Of a stretch of 64,000 nt of DNA, positions 37,400-49,557 are shown one piece after another. Source of the DNA: Pseudaminobacter soli (ex Li et al. 2025) (GTDB lineage: Bacteria; Pseudomonadota; Alphaproteobacteria; Rhizobiales; Rhizobiaceae). Positions within the stretch are counted from its first letter, which is position 1; each line of letters starts with the position of its first letter. The stretch is taken from assembly GCF_029892515.1 (NCBI RefSeq), contig NZ_JARXVF010000002.1:1-64000 (forward strand). Direction: 5' to 3'. The notes below the pieces were generated by a model. It saw only the letters and a list, made by a program, of their open reading frames with translations. It had not been told where the DNA came from and made no database searches. A program made the translations under genes and the position numbers.

Positions 37400-38229
37400 T
37401 ACGCCGCAGCGCGGTCCAGCTTTGCGCGGCTCTCAAAAATGCTGGTGAAACCGCCGCTGTCGTCGATGAATGGCCGCCGGGCTCGCTGTGGCTCGGCTTT
37501 CTCGTCGGCGCGCTTGGGGGCATGGCCGTGGCTGCGGTGATGGCGCTGCTTTGCGTGCGTCTTGGGCTCAACCAGATCGTCATCGGCATCGCGCTGACGC
37601 TCGGGCTCGAAGGGCTGACTGCGCTTCTGCATCACTTCCAGTTCTCGCGCAGCTATCCACGCCTGCCAGCGGCCGACAAGATGCCGATCCCGCTGCTGGC
37701 CGACATTCCGGTGCTGGGGCCGGCGCTCTTCCAGCATCACCTCATCGTCTACTTCGCCGTCGCGCTGGTATTCGTGATGATCTACATCTACCGCCGCACT
37801 CAGCTGGGCCTCAATCTTCAGGCTGCCGGTGACAAGCCAGCCGCGCTCGACGTCGCCGGCATCAATGTCATCCGAACCCGCACCACCGCGGTGCTGACCA
37901 CCGGCGCACTCGCTGGTCTCGGCGGTGCTTATCTCGCCAATGTCGGCGCGGGCATCTTCATTCCGTTCATCACCAATGGCGCGGGCTTCCTCGGCATCGT
38001 TCTGGCAATGCTGGCGCGCGGCCGGCCGCTCTGGGTGCTGTTCGGGGCGCTGCTGTTCGGCGTCTGCCTGTCGCTCACCACTGCTATGCAGGTTGCCGGC
38101 ATCAACATGCCGACGGATGTGATCCAGATGCTGCCGTTCCTGGCGGTAATTATCATGCTGGTGCTGTTCGGGCGTAAGGCAAGCCTGCCGGCCGCACTTG
38201 GCCTGCCATATGAGCGCGGTGCGCGCTGA
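37400..38229 (+). pseudogene. 5'-truncated sugar/nucleoside-type ABC permease (YufQ/BmpC-like)
   Basis: The homologous part begins at about 37477 ('LWLGFLVGALGGMAVAAVMALL'). It continues through 'VRLGLNQIVIGIALTLGLEGLTALL' and 'LAGLGGAYLANVG' to a stop at 38229. This is the C-terminal three quarters of a BPD_transp_2 permease. The first 70-90 residues are absent; the open frame runs back out of frame into the SIR2 gene. The break coincides with the edge of the SIR2-bearing segment. It precedes the B6 genes and may once have belonged to a B6 importer. Confidence 0.75.
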
Positions 38230-39093
<864 letters not shown>

Positions 39094-39117
39094 CGCCCGG
39101 GCATTTGGAGACCAGTT

Positions 39118-41071
<1,954 letters not shown>

Positions 41072-41080
41072 AGATCGGAT

Positions 41081-41118
41081 CCTGGGCGCATAATGGTCGC
41101 AGCGCCCTGGCGCCCAGG
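41081..41118 (+). terminator. hairpin after the B6 genes
   Basis: CCTGGGCGC (41081-41089) and GCGCCCAGG (41110-41118) form a perfect 9-bp stem with a 20-base loop, ten bases after the dehydrogenase stop. No U-run follows, so it may be an attenuator or an RNA-stabilising end instead of a classical terminator. Confidence 0.35.
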
Positions 41119-41244
41119 TGGTTCACGCTCCGAGTTACTTGTGTAACCGGTGGCGTGATCTGCCTGGGCAGTTAGTATCAATCACGGCAGCACTTCGCCT
41201 CTGCCGTTTTGGCTGGCGCGCGCAATTTCTGAAGGACTAGAGTT

Positions 41245-42081
41245 TTGGAACAAGCACTTGATCCGTCGATGTTCGACGGCCAGACAATCGTCGCGCTGAT
41301 CGCCGGCTTCGCCGCCACCGGCGTCATTTCCGGCATCCTCGCCGGCCTGCTCGGCGTCGGCGGCGGCATCGTCATCGTGCCGGTGCTGTTCTGGGTGCTG
41401 ACGCTGTTCCACTTCCCGGCCTCGATCACCAGTCATCTCGCCGTTGCCACCTCGCTGGCGATCATCATCCCGACCTCGATTTCGTCGATGCGGGCCCACG
41501 CCAAGCGTGGCAATGTCGATCACGCGCTGTTGAGCCTCTGGGGGCCGGCGGTGTTCGTCGGCGCATTGATCGGCGGCATCATGTCGAAGTTCATCCCCGG
41601 CGGCGGCTTGCGCCTGGTGTTTGGCGTGGTCGGTCTTCTGGTGGCCATCAACCTGTCGATGCCCAAGCATCTGGTCATTTCCGATCACCTGCCGAAAAGC
41701 GCCTGGGTCAACCGCGCCATCGCGACCGTCATCGGCTTCATCTCCGCGCTGATGGGGATCGGCGGCGGCACGCTGTCGGTGCCGACGCTGGCAAGCTTTT
41801 CCTTCCCCGTCCACCGCGCGGTCGGCACCTCGTCGGCGCTCGGCCTGCTGATTGCCATTCCGGGCGTCGCCGGCTTCATCTGGGCGGGGCTCAGTGTTGC
41901 TGGACGGCCGCCGCTCAGCCTCGGCTTCGTCAGCCTGCCGGCGGTGCTGATCATCGCGCCGATCAGCTATCTGCTCGCCCCCTGGGGCGCGCATCTCGCG
42001 CATGTGCTGAACGCGCGCTATCTGAAGCTTGCTTTCGCTTTCTTTCTCGCAATCACAGCTGCCAGGATGCTCATCTCTTAG
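41245..42081 (+). CDS. TSUP (TauE/SafE) family membrane permease
   Basis: The 278-residue protein starts at TTG 41245 with AAGGA seven bases upstream. It has eight hydrophobic segments and the two TSUP repeats 'LLGVGGGIVIVPVLF' (about residues 32-46) and 'LMGIGGGTLSVPTLAS' (about 171-186). The family moves sulfite, sulfonates or small organic acids. It lies downstream of the B6 genes and could export a breakdown product such as 4-pyridoxate; this is only a guess from position. It converges with the kinase gene of the pentitol operon. Confidence 0.85.
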   Translation: MEQALDPSMFDGQTIVALIAGFAATGVISGILAGLLGVGGGIVIVPVLFWVLTLFHFPASITSHLAVATSLAIIIPTSISSMRAHAKRGNVDHALLSLWGPAVFVGALIGGIMSKFIPGGGLRLVFGVVGLLVAINLSMPKHLVISDHLPKSAWVNRAIATVIGFISALMGIGGGTLSVPTLASFSFPVHRAVGTSSALGLLIAIPGVAGFIWAGLSVAGRPPLSLGFVSLPAVLIIAPISYLLAPWGAHLAHVLNARYLKLAFAFFLAITAARMLIS

Positions 42082-42116
42082 GCGTTTCGCTTAATGGCCG
42101 ATGCATCAAGCGCCGG

Positions 42117-43754
42117 TCAGCAGTTTCGCACTCGGCGGGAAGTGCTCTGCAAATCCTTGAACGCTTCGTATCGTTCGGAGTGGACTCCCGCCAGGGGGCC
42201 CTCAGCGGGACGGTAAACACGAGCGGTGCCGGACAGGCTCGCCATCGCCTGGCGAACATCGGCAAACGCACCGGCGGCTACCGCACCCAGGATAGCGGAC
42301 CCGAGGAGGACCGGCTCGTCCGAATTTGGCGCGACAACCGGTTTACCGCTGGCGTCGGCAAGGATCTGGCGGACGAAATCATGCTGGCCCGCACCGCCGC
42401 TGATGACGATCTGGTCCACATTTGCACCGGCGGTGGCCTGGGTGTCGATGATCTGCTTCAGCCCATAGCCGATGCCGCAGATCCCCGCGACATAGAGCGC
42501 CACGAGGCTGTCGAGGTCCCGCTCCATCCCGAGGCCCGCAATCACGGCGCGGGCATGAGGATCAGCGAAGGGAGCACGATTGCCGAGGAACTCCGGTACG
42601 ACATGCAGACCGGTCGCCAGGCGCACGGCCTCGGATGAAGTGCCCATCTTTTCCGCCGCAAGGTCGGCAAGCATGACCGGCAGGGCCATGCCCTTTGATG
42701 CAGCCAGGGCTGCTACCTCCTGAGCCGCTGGATGGAAGCGAAGAAGCTGGTCTATGGCGGCGCCCGCCGCGCTTTGGCCGCCCTCGTTGAGCCACATGCC
42801 CGGCACCATGGCCGAGTAGTACGGGCCCCAGACACCGGGGACGAAAACCGGCTCTGCCGTGGAGGTCATCGTGCAGGAGGAGGTACCGAAGACATAGGCG
42901 AGATTGCGTTCGGGCTGCCCGCCGATGCCAACGGTCCCAATGCCGCCCGCGTGAGCGTCGATCATGCCGGCGGCGATTGACGTGCCGGGCCTGAGCCCCA
43001 TGGCCTGCGCCGCCTCTTCCGTCAGCCCCTGACCCAGCAGAGTGCCGGGTTCGACGATACGAGTGCCGATCCGCGAAAAGTCTTCGTCCGCGAGCTGACC
43101 GAGGCCGATCTTGCGGAAATAGGTCGAATCCCACCGCTGCTCATGGGCAAGGTAGGTCCATTTGCAGGTGACCGTGCAGGTCGAACGGGCAAGATCGCCT
43201 GTCGCTCGCCAGGTGAGGAAATCGGCAAGGTCGAAGAACTGCCAGGCGGCATCAAAAACCTGCGGGCGGTTCTCCTTCAGCCACAGGATCTTCGGCGTCT
43301 CCATCTCAGGTGAGATGCGCCCGCCGACATAGCGCAGCACGTCATGTCCGAGCTCATTGATGCGCTCGGCCTGCGAAACGGCGCGATGGTCCATCCAGAC
43401 GATGATGTCGCGGTTGGGGTCCTCGGAGGGGCCAACCGGGAGCGGCCTGCCGCCTTCGCCCAGCGCCACAAGGGAGCAGGTGGCATCGAAGCCGAGACCG
43501 ATCACCGATGCGGGATCGACGCCTGCGGATGCCACCACTTCGCGCACGATGGCGCATACGGCCTGCCAGATTTCGGTGCTCGACTGCTCGACCATGGCGC
43601 CCGGCTCGCGGAACAGGGATATGTCCCGCTTGGCTACCGAGAGCATGCGACCGCCAAGGTCGAACAGGCCGGCGCGCGCGCTTCCTGTCCCGACATCGAC
43701 GCCGATGACGTAAGTAGCGCTCTCCGGCGCCGGCGTGCCAGACGTGTTGCTCAT
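42117..43754 (-). CDS. FGGY-family pentulose kinase, probable D-ribulokinase
   Basis: The 545-residue kinase has the two-lobed actin-like build: 'IGVDVGTGSARAGLFD' at the start, 'IIVWMDHRA' near residue 95, 'GMIDAHAGGIG' near 270 and 'ISGGAGQHDFVRQ' near 450. The length and features match the FGGY pentulose kinase subgroup (AraB-like), not xylulose kinase. It follows a ribitol 2-dehydrogenase gene in the same operon, so phosphorylation of D-ribulose to D-ribulose 5-phosphate is the expected reaction. It is the last gene of the operon. Confidence 0.85.
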   Translation of the reverse strand: MSNTSGTPAPESATYVIGVDVGTGSARAGLFDLGGRMLSVAKRDISLFREPGAMVEQSSTEIWQAVCAIVREVVASAGVDPASVIGLGFDATCSLVALGEGGRPLPVGPSEDPNRDIIVWMDHRAVSQAERINELGHDVLRYVGGRISPEMETPKILWLKENRPQVFDAAWQFFDLADFLTWRATGDLARSTCTVTCKWTYLAHEQRWDSTYFRKIGLGQLADEDFSRIGTRIVEPGTLLGQGLTEEAAQAMGLRPGTSIAAGMIDAHAGGIGTVGIGGQPERNLAYVFGTSSCTMTSTAEPVFVPGVWGPYYSAMVPGMWLNEGGQSAAGAAIDQLLRFHPAAQEVAALAASKGMALPVMLADLAAEKMGTSSEAVRLATGLHVVPEFLGNRAPFADPHARAVIAGLGMERDLDSLVALYVAGICGIGYGLKQIIDTQATAGANVDQIVISGGAGQHDFVRQILADASGKPVVAPNSDEPVLLGSAILGAVAAGAFADVRQAMASLSGTARVYRPAEGPLAGVHSERYEAFKDLQSTSRRVRNC

Positions 43755-43814
43755 GGTCTCAAGCTCTCAAAAGGTCTTTAAGTATCGAGGGCGGACGTGA
43801 CCTCGTCGCCAATC

Positions 43815-44543
43815 TCAGAGATCGACACTGTTCGGCAAGATCACGAGGTCGCGGATCGTCACGTTGCGGGGCCGCGAAAGCATGAAGAGCACTGCCTCGG
43901 CCACTTCCTTCGGCTGCATCAGGCTGCCATTGGCAAGCGCTTCTTCCATCTTGGCTTTGGGCCAGTCATCCAGAAGGGCCGTGACCACCGGACCGGGCAA
44001 CACTGCGCCGACACGCACGCCGTACTGGGCGACCTGCCGGCGGGTCGAATGCACAAAGGCCTGAACGGCAAACTTGGAGGCCGTGTAGATCGGTTCCCAG
44101 ACGACCGGCACGACACCGGCGATCGAGCTGGTAAAGAGAATATCGCCTGATTTCTGCGCTATCATATGCGGCAGGACCGCGTGGACGGAGCGGAACGCAG
44201 CATTGATGTTGAGGTTCAGCATCCGATCCCAGGCGTCCGGATCGCCTTCCGCCACCGCGCCGCCGATATAGGCGCCAGCATTGGCGTGGAAGATATCGAG
44301 CCGGCCAGCGACCTCGAGGATGCGCGGCAGCATGCCGGAGACTTCTTCAGGTGCGAGAAGGTCGACGACCAGCGGCTTGGCGCGATCGCCAAGTTCCGCG
44401 CACAGGGCCTCAAGCTTGTCCTTGGCGCGGTCGATTAACACGACGGTCGCGCCTTCGGCGAGAAGCGTGCGGGCGCATTCCAGCCCGATGCCAGAAGCCG
44501 CACCGGTGATCGCTGCGACCTTGCCTTTCATGAGTTCTGCCAT
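43815..44543 (-). CDS. rbtD: ribitol 2-dehydrogenase (SDR)
   Basis: The 242-residue SDR has TGAASGIG at 13-20, '[10 protein letters not shown]' in place of the usual NNAG, and Ser140, Tyr153, Lys157 as the catalytic set ('YTASKFAV'). The C-terminal segment '[12 protein letters not shown]' and the 'FHANAGAY' variant are what I know from ribitol dehydrogenases. It oxidises ribitol to D-ribulose with NAD+. Its position between the importer and the pentulose kinase supports a ribitol (or similar pentitol) pathway. Confidence 0.85.
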   Translation of the reverse strand: MAELMKGKVAAITGAASGIGLECARTLLAEGATVVLIDRAKDKLEALCAELGDRAKPLVVDLLAPEEVSGMLPRILEVAGRLDIFHANAGAYIGGAVAEGDPDAWDRMLNLNINAAFRSVHAVLPHMIAQKSGDILFTSSIAGVVPVVWEPIYTASKFAVQAFVHSTRRQVAQYGVRVGAVLPGPVVTALLDDWPKAKMEEALANGSLMQPKEVAEAVLFMLSRPRNVTIRDLVILPNSVDL

Positions 44544-44565
44544 GTCGAATTCCTATTGGGTATTG

Positions 44566-45828
44566 TCAGGCGCGGCCGTGGCTGACGCGAGACCGGCGGG
44601 CGAGCGAGTCGACGATGACGGCGATCGCAAGCACCGCGCCCGTGATCATGTAGCGCAAGGACGAGCTGAGATTGAGAAGCGTAAGTCCATTGGAAATCGC
44701 CTGGATGACGATGATGCCCAACAGTGCGGAATAGGCGCTGCCCCGGCCGCCGAAAAGGCTGGTTCCGCCGATGACGGCTGCCGCGATAGCGTTCAGGTTG
44801 ACGTCACCGGTGCCGGCCTGCTGGCTCGAAGAAGCCAGGCGGGAAGCGGCAAGGATGCCGCCCAGCGCGCCAAGCGTGGAGCAAAGCATGAAGCCGCTGA
44901 GATAGATCCGGCGAACATTGATGCCAGAGCGGCGAGCGGCTTCGCGGTTGCCGCCGACGGCGAACATGGAGCGGCCCCATTTGGTCTGGGTGAGCGCGTA
45001 ATTGAGGATGACGACCAGCGCGACGAACAGGCCAAACATCCACGGCACGCCGCGGCCGAGATTGAGATAGTAGACAGCGAATTCGAGCGCCGCGGTCAGC
45101 ACGAGGGCCTTTACGATCAAAGCACCCAGCGGCCGGGACGAGAGATTGACGGCCTGGCGGCGCCGGCGATTGTTGAGACCGACGGCAATCATGACCAATC
45201 CAGGCAGGAAGGCCAGGGTGTGCGAGACCCAATGCGGCATGACCATGACCTGGCCGAAGCGGACCAGCGGCGAGGCGTAAGGCAGATTGATGCTGCCGGT
45301 CGGCCCCAGGATGTAAAGCTGCAGGCCGAGCAGCGCGAGCAGGCCGGCAAGGGTGGCCACGAAGCTCGGCATGCCGAGCCGGTTGTAGAGCACCGCATAA
45401 AGCGCACCAACGGCCGCACCGACGAGCAGCGCCACAAAGATGGCACCGGCAACCGGCCAGCCGGAGTTGACCCACAGCACACCGATGATCGCAGAAGCGA
45501 GACCGCTCATCGAGCCGACGGAGAGATCGATTTCTCCAAGCAGCAGCACACAGACGATGCCAAGCGAGATGACACCGACAGTCGCGCAGTCGAACAGCAG
45601 GTTCACGAGGTTGTTCGGTGCCAGGAAGACCGGATTGAGGATGCTGAAGACCGTCGAAATCACCACCAGTCCGACGGCGACGGGCAACATGCCCAGATCA
45701 CCGGAGCGGATGCGGTCGATGAAGCCGCGCACCATGTCAAGAATGCCCTCGTCATGCTTGACGCGTTCGTCACTGCGGTCGAGGGCCTTGGCCTGGTTCG
45801 CCGGATCCTTGGAAATCTGCTGGGTCAT
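44566..45828 (-). CDS. sugar ABC transporter permease (XylH/RbsC type)
   Basis: The 420-residue permease has about 11-12 membrane segments and a 40-residue polar N-terminus. Features of the BPD_transp_2 family include 'LLGEIDLSVGSMSGLASAI', 'NREAARRSGINVRR' (coupling loop) and 'AAVIGGTSLFGGRGSAYSALLGIIVIQ'. The length matches XylH-like permeases. Its start overlaps the ATPase stop by four bases. With the ATPase and binding protein it imports the pentitol handled by the next two genes. Confidence 0.9.
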   Translation of the reverse strand: MTQQISKDPANQAKALDRSDERVKHDEGILDMVRGFIDRIRSGDLGMLPVAVGLVVISTVFSILNPVFLAPNNLVNLLFDCATVGVISLGIVCVLLLGEIDLSVGSMSGLASAIIGVLWVNSGWPVAGAIFVALLVGAAVGALYAVLYNRLGMPSFVATLAGLLALLGLQLYILGPTGSINLPYASPLVRFGQVMVMPHWVSHTLAFLPGLVMIAVGLNNRRRRQAVNLSSRPLGALIVKALVLTAALEFAVYYLNLGRGVPWMFGLFVALVVILNYALTQTKWGRSMFAVGGNREAARRSGINVRRIYLSGFMLCSTLGALGGILAASRLASSSQQAGTGDVNLNAIAAAVIGGTSLFGGRGSAYSALLGIIVIQAISNGLTLLNLSSSLRYMITGAVLAIAVIVDSLARRSRVSHGRA

Positions 45829-46646
45829 GCGGTTGTTCCGCCTACGCTGGTACTCTGGACCACCTTGCGTTCGTGACGGCGCGATACCGCGTTTTCCGTA
45901 GCGCCCGTGATGGCCGTGACAAGTTCATGGTTGGAGGCGTCAGGGGTGAAGACCCCGTTGTTGCGACCGAGCCGCAAGACCACGATGCGGTCTGCAACGG
46001 CGCGGACATCCTCCATGTTGTGACTGATGATGATGACGCCGAGGCCGCGGTCGCGGACGCGCTCGATCAGGTTCAATACTTCCGCCGTCTGCGCGACGCC
46101 GAGTGCGGCAGTCGGCTCGTCGAGCATGATGATCTTGGGATCGAGCAGCAACGACCGGGCGATTGCGACGGTCTGGCGTTGGCCCCCCGACAGCGAAGCG
46201 ATCGGCTGTCGTACCGACGGGATGCGCGCGGCGAGCTCCTTCAGCAGGGTCCAGGCCCGCACTTCCATCGCCACCTCATCGAGATTCCAGGGCGAAAGCT
46301 CGTGTCCCAGGAAGAGATTGGCGACGACGTCGAGGTTTTCGCAGAGTGCCAGATCCTGGAAGACCGTGGCGATGCCAAGTTCGAGCGCCCGGCTCGGGCT
46401 GTCGAGCGTAACCTGCCGGCCGCAGAATTCGATGCTGCCCGAGGAGGCTTGGTGGACGCCTGCCAGGATCTTGATCAGGGTCGACTTGCCGGCGCCGTTG
46501 TCGCCCACCAGGGCCACGACCTCACCTGCGTGAACCTCTAGGTCGATGTCGGTCAATGCCGACACGGCTCCGAAATTCTTGGAAACCTGGCTCAGCCGCA
46601 AAATGGGGCTGCCCCTTTCCGGCATTGCGCTGACTTCTCGCACCAT
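45825..46646 (-). CDS. sugar ABC transporter ATP-binding protein (single-cassette, CUT2-like)
   Basis: A start at ATG 46646 gives 273 residues; a later ATG 21 bases downstream is possible. It has Walker A 'GDNGAGKST', signature 'SLSGGQRQTVAIARS', Walker B 'IIMLDEPTAALG' and H-loop 'IISHNMEDV'. Many CUT2 ATPases (RbsA, XylG) carry two cassettes, whereas this has one, as in FrcA-type systems of rhizobia. It energises the permease encoded by the overlapping gene. Confidence 0.9.
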   Translation of the reverse strand: MVREVSAMPERGSPILRLSQVSKNFGAVSALTDIDLEVHAGEVVALVGDNGAGKSTLIKILAGVHQASSGSIEFCGRQVTLDSPSRALELGIATVFQDLALCENLDVVANLFLGHELSPWNLDEVAMEVRAWTLLKELAARIPSVRQPIASLSGGQRQTVAIARSLLLDPKIIMLDEPTAALGVAQTAEVLNLIERVRDRGLGVIIISHNMEDVRAVADRIVVLRLGRNNGVFTPDASNHELVTAITGATENAVSRRHERKVVQSTSVGGTTA

Positions 46647-46717
46647 GGCTGAACGCTCTTTTGGACGCTGCGGTGTGCCCGGCCGGACCAAGCCGGCCGG
46701 ACACTCTCGGGAGGATA

Positions 46718-47764
46718 TTACTGGGTAATACCGAGTTTCTTGCAACCTTCAGCATATTCGCCGGTGCAGACTTCCTCGGGCTTCTGGATACCCTTATCGA
46801 AGATTTCCGCCTTGATGTTCTCGGCGGTCACGACGGCCGGGACGAAGAGCTCGGACGGCGTGTTGTAGAGGGTTGCCTTCGGCTCGGGCGTCTCACCCTT
46901 GACCAGCTGCACGGCAACCTTGGCCGCAGCCGCGGCGACGATCTCGGACGGCTTGGAGATCGTGTTGTACTGGTCGCCGGAGATGATCAGCTGCAGCGCG
47001 GCGATCGTGGCGTCGTTGCCCGTGACCGGAGGAACCGGCTTCACGCCTGCAGCCTTGAAGGCCGCGATGGCGCCACCTGCCGTGCCGTCGTTTGCAGCGA
47101 CCACGCCCTTGATCTCGTCACCGAACCGGGTGACCTGGCCGGCCGCCCATTCCTGAGCTTTCGGCGGCGCCCATTCCGGCGTGTCGAATTCGGCGAGCGT
47201 CTTGTAGCCCGAGTCCTTCAGGCCGCGATGGATACCGTCACGGATGAGGCCAGCCGCGGCATCGGTCGGAGAACCGTTGATCTCCAGCACGCCCGAACCT
47301 TCCGCAACGCCGCTTGCCTTCAGATGATCCACCAGCGACTTGGCAATCGCATAACCGATGCCTTCATTGTCGAAGGAGACGTAGTAGTCGGCGGCCTTGT
47401 CCGGGATCGGGCGGTCATAGGCGATGACCTTCACGTCCTGGGAATGGGCGATCTCGACGAGCCCGGCGGCAGCCGCGGAATCGACAGGGTCGAGCACGAT
47501 GACCTTGGCGCCCTGGGCGATCACCGAGTTGAACTGCTGCTGCTGCAAAGCCGCGTCGGCATTTGCATTCTGGTAGATAACGGTGCAGCCGGCGCAGAGC
47601 TTCTCCATCTCGGCCTTGAAGCCCGGATAGTCGTGCTCCTCATAGCGCGTCGACGCCTGATCGGGCATCAGGAACGCGACCGTTGCCGACTCCTGGGCAT
47701 AGGCCGCGCCCGCGAACATGGCGGCGGCGGCGGTGGTTGCCATCAACATAGTGCGAAAAATCAT
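46718..47764 (-). CDS. periplasmic sugar-binding protein of the pentitol ABC importer (XylF/RbsB-like)
   Basis: A start at ATG 47764 behind AAGGAGG gives 348 residues with a signal peptide ending AAYA-Q. The mature protein begins 'SATVAFLMPDQASTRYEEHDYPGF' and contains 'VIVLDPVDSAAAAGLVE', 'VIAYDRPI' and 'GVVAANDGTAGGAIAA', typical of pentose-binding proteins of the XylF/ChvE group. It is the first gene of the operon, just downstream of the promoter region with the palindrome. The ligand is probably ribitol or another pentitol, from the enzymes downstream. Confidence 0.9.
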   Translation of the reverse strand: MIFRTMLMATTAAAAMFAGAAYAQESATVAFLMPDQASTRYEEHDYPGFKAEMEKLCAGCTVIYQNANADAALQQQQFNSVIAQGAKVIVLDPVDSAAAAGLVEIAHSQDVKVIAYDRPIPDKAADYYVSFDNEGIGYAIAKSLVDHLKASGVAEGSGVLEINGSPTDAAAGLIRDGIHRGLKDSGYKTLAEFDTPEWAPPKAQEWAAGQVTRFGDEIKGVVAANDGTAGGAIAAFKAAGVKPVPPVTGNDATIAALQLIISGDQYNTISKPSEIVAAAAAKVAVQLVKGETPEPKATLYNTPSELFVPAVVTAENIKAEIFDKGIQKPEEVCTGEYAEGCKKLGITQ

Positions 47765-47952
47765 TTGTCTCCTCCTTGAGTGACCAATAACTCGTGTCGA
47801 GAGGTCCGGTTTAATGCCCAAGGCCCCGTTGCCCCTTTTTTGAGCAAAGCGCGCAAATCACCCTCCGACATCGACACGAGCCGACCCGGCCATGATTGTG
47901 GATTCTACCCGGACGTCTCCCCGGTCGACCCTACACAGCCAACCAACTTCAC

Positions 47953-47976
47953 CGATTGAGCAGATTAGCTCAATCG
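47953..47976. promoter_or_regulatory. perfect palindrome in the divergent promoter region (candidate LacI operator)
   Basis: CGATTGAGC-agatta-GCTCAATCG is a perfect 9-bp inverted repeat in the 279-base region between the divergent binding-protein and LacI-regulator genes. Its size and place fit the operator of the LacI-family protein encoded at 48044. Promoter boxes are not clear enough to call. Confidence 0.65.
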
Positions 47977-48043
47977 ATGTAGCAAAAATTGCCACCTCCG
48001 GTTATTAATGTCAAGCTAGTGTCCGAAGGGGAGACAAGCGTTC

Positions 48044-49063
48044 GTGAATCGAGACAAGCAGACCAAGAAGACGACCATCTACGACCTGGCCGCGCTCGCC
48101 GGCACGTCCGCGAGTGCGGTCAGCGCGGTGTTGAGCGGCAACTGGAAGAAACGCAGGATAAGCAGCCAGTTAGCCGACAAAATCACGCGCCTCGCCGAAG
48201 AGCAGGGCTATGCCGTCAACATGCAGGCGAGCCTTCTCAGGCGGGAGAAGTCAAAGATCATCGGCATGATCGTCCCCAAATACGACAACCGCTATTTCGG
48301 CTCGATCGTCGAGACGTTCGAAAACATGGCGCGAGAGCGGGGGCTGTTTCCGATCATCACCTGCACGCGACGAGATCCCGCGCTCGAGATCGAGGCTGCG
48401 CGCACCATGCTTTCCTATCAGGTCGAATGGCTGGTCGCGACCGGCGCTACTGATCCCGACCGGATCACCGATATCTGCGCCGCGTCTGGCGTCAAAAGCC
48501 TCAACCTTGATCTGCCGGGATCGCGGGCACCCTCGGTGATCTCGGACAATTTCGCCGGCGCCAGGGAACTGACCCGGAGAGTTCTGGCAAATTGCGAGCG
48601 CAAGCTGGGCCAGGCCTCGCCGCTGCTGTTCATTGGCGGACGCGGCAGCGACCACAACACCGCCGAACGTGTGCGCGGCTTCCGCGCTGCCCATGCGGAA
48701 GTGGGCGTGGCGGTCGATGAAAGCCATATCCTGGCCTGCGGCTACGCGCCGGAGAAAGCTGAAAACGCTCTCGATGCCTTGGCGAGTCGGGAGACGCACC
48801 TGCCGCAAGGCATGTTCGTCAATTCGACGATATCGCTGGAAGGGGTGATGCGCTGGATCCGGCGATCGGGCCATTATGATGGCCGGCCACCGATCATAGG
48901 CTGTTTCGACTGGGATCCCTTCGCCGCGCTGCTCGGCGACAGCATCGAAATGGTCCGCCAGGACGTCCCGGGCATGCTCAACGCTGTGTTCGATATCATA
49001 GATCAGGGTTCAAGCCAGTCGTCGCTGATCGAGGTTGCGCCTGTCTTCATGGGTAGCGCGTGA
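48044..49063 (+). CDS. LacI-family transcriptional regulator of the pentitol operon
   Basis: The 339-residue protein starts at GTG 48044 behind AAGGGGAG. The N-terminal HTH is 'TTIYDLAALAGTSASAVSAVLSG' (about residues 10-32) with the hinge near 55-65. The effector domain is periplasmic-binding type I ('KIIGMIVPKYDNRYFGSIVE'). It is divergent from the ribitol-type importer and its palindrome, so it most likely represses that operon until a pentitol or pentulose is present. Confidence 0.9.
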   Translation: MNRDKQTKKTTIYDLAALAGTSASAVSAVLSGNWKKRRISSQLADKITRLAEEQGYAVNMQASLLRREKSKIIGMIVPKYDNRYFGSIVETFENMARERGLFPIITCTRRDPALEIEAARTMLSYQVEWLVATGATDPDRITDICAASGVKSLNLDLPGSRAPSVISDNFAGARELTRRVLANCERKLGQASPLLFIGGRGSDHNTAERVRGFRAAHAEVGVAVDESHILACGYAPEKAENALDALASRETHLPQGMFVNSTISLEGVMRWIRRSGHYDGRPPIIGCFDWDPFAALLGDSIEMVRQDVPGMLNAVFDIIDQGSSQSSLIEVAPVFMGSA

Positions 49064-49330
49064 CAGGTGGCAGATGGCGTCGGCAACCTAGCGAGCAAGG
49101 CCAATCACCCGTCCATTCCTGTGGCTCTCCGACGTCGTGGCTGAACAACAGAACCGGAAGTCGCTTGGCAGCGGCCCGATCGAACGCAAAGCGGCGAAAC
49201 TCACGCCGCAGGTTGGAACCCAGTTTCGAAAAGGGTTCATCGAGGAGCAGCGCCTTCGGTACCGCATTGAGGCAACACTGGTGCGCTGACCGTCCAAAGG
49301 CGTCGCAGGATCTCTGTCTCGAACTGCCAG
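49060..49330 (-). pseudogene. fragment of an ABC transporter ATPase
   Basis: On the minus strand 'PKALLLDEPFSKLGSNLRREFRRFAF' (Walker B and D-loop) and 'LPVLLFSHDV' (H-loop) are readable. The Walker A and signature regions are missing or shifted. It resembles the C-terminal half of a YnjD/ThiQ-type ATPase. It lies between the LacI gene and the amino-acid importer and overlaps the last bases of the LacI gene. The rest of the 49331-49557 gap has no gene and presumably holds the importer promoter. Confidence 0.65.
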
Positions 49331-49557
49331 CACCGAAAGCCCCGGACAACATCAGGGCCAGCGGTCATATCGTGCCGCACAAACAGGCCGGAGACATGGC
49401 ATCGCCCGCTGATCCCGTTTGATCTCGCGCCAAAACTTGACGCTGGATGCCTCCGGGTCCAGATTCCCACACGGGCTAGGGGTGAATTGAATGACATGCC
49501 ACTCTCGATTGTCGGCGCATTTCAAAGCTGACGAACGCCCGTTGAAAGGAGACAACC

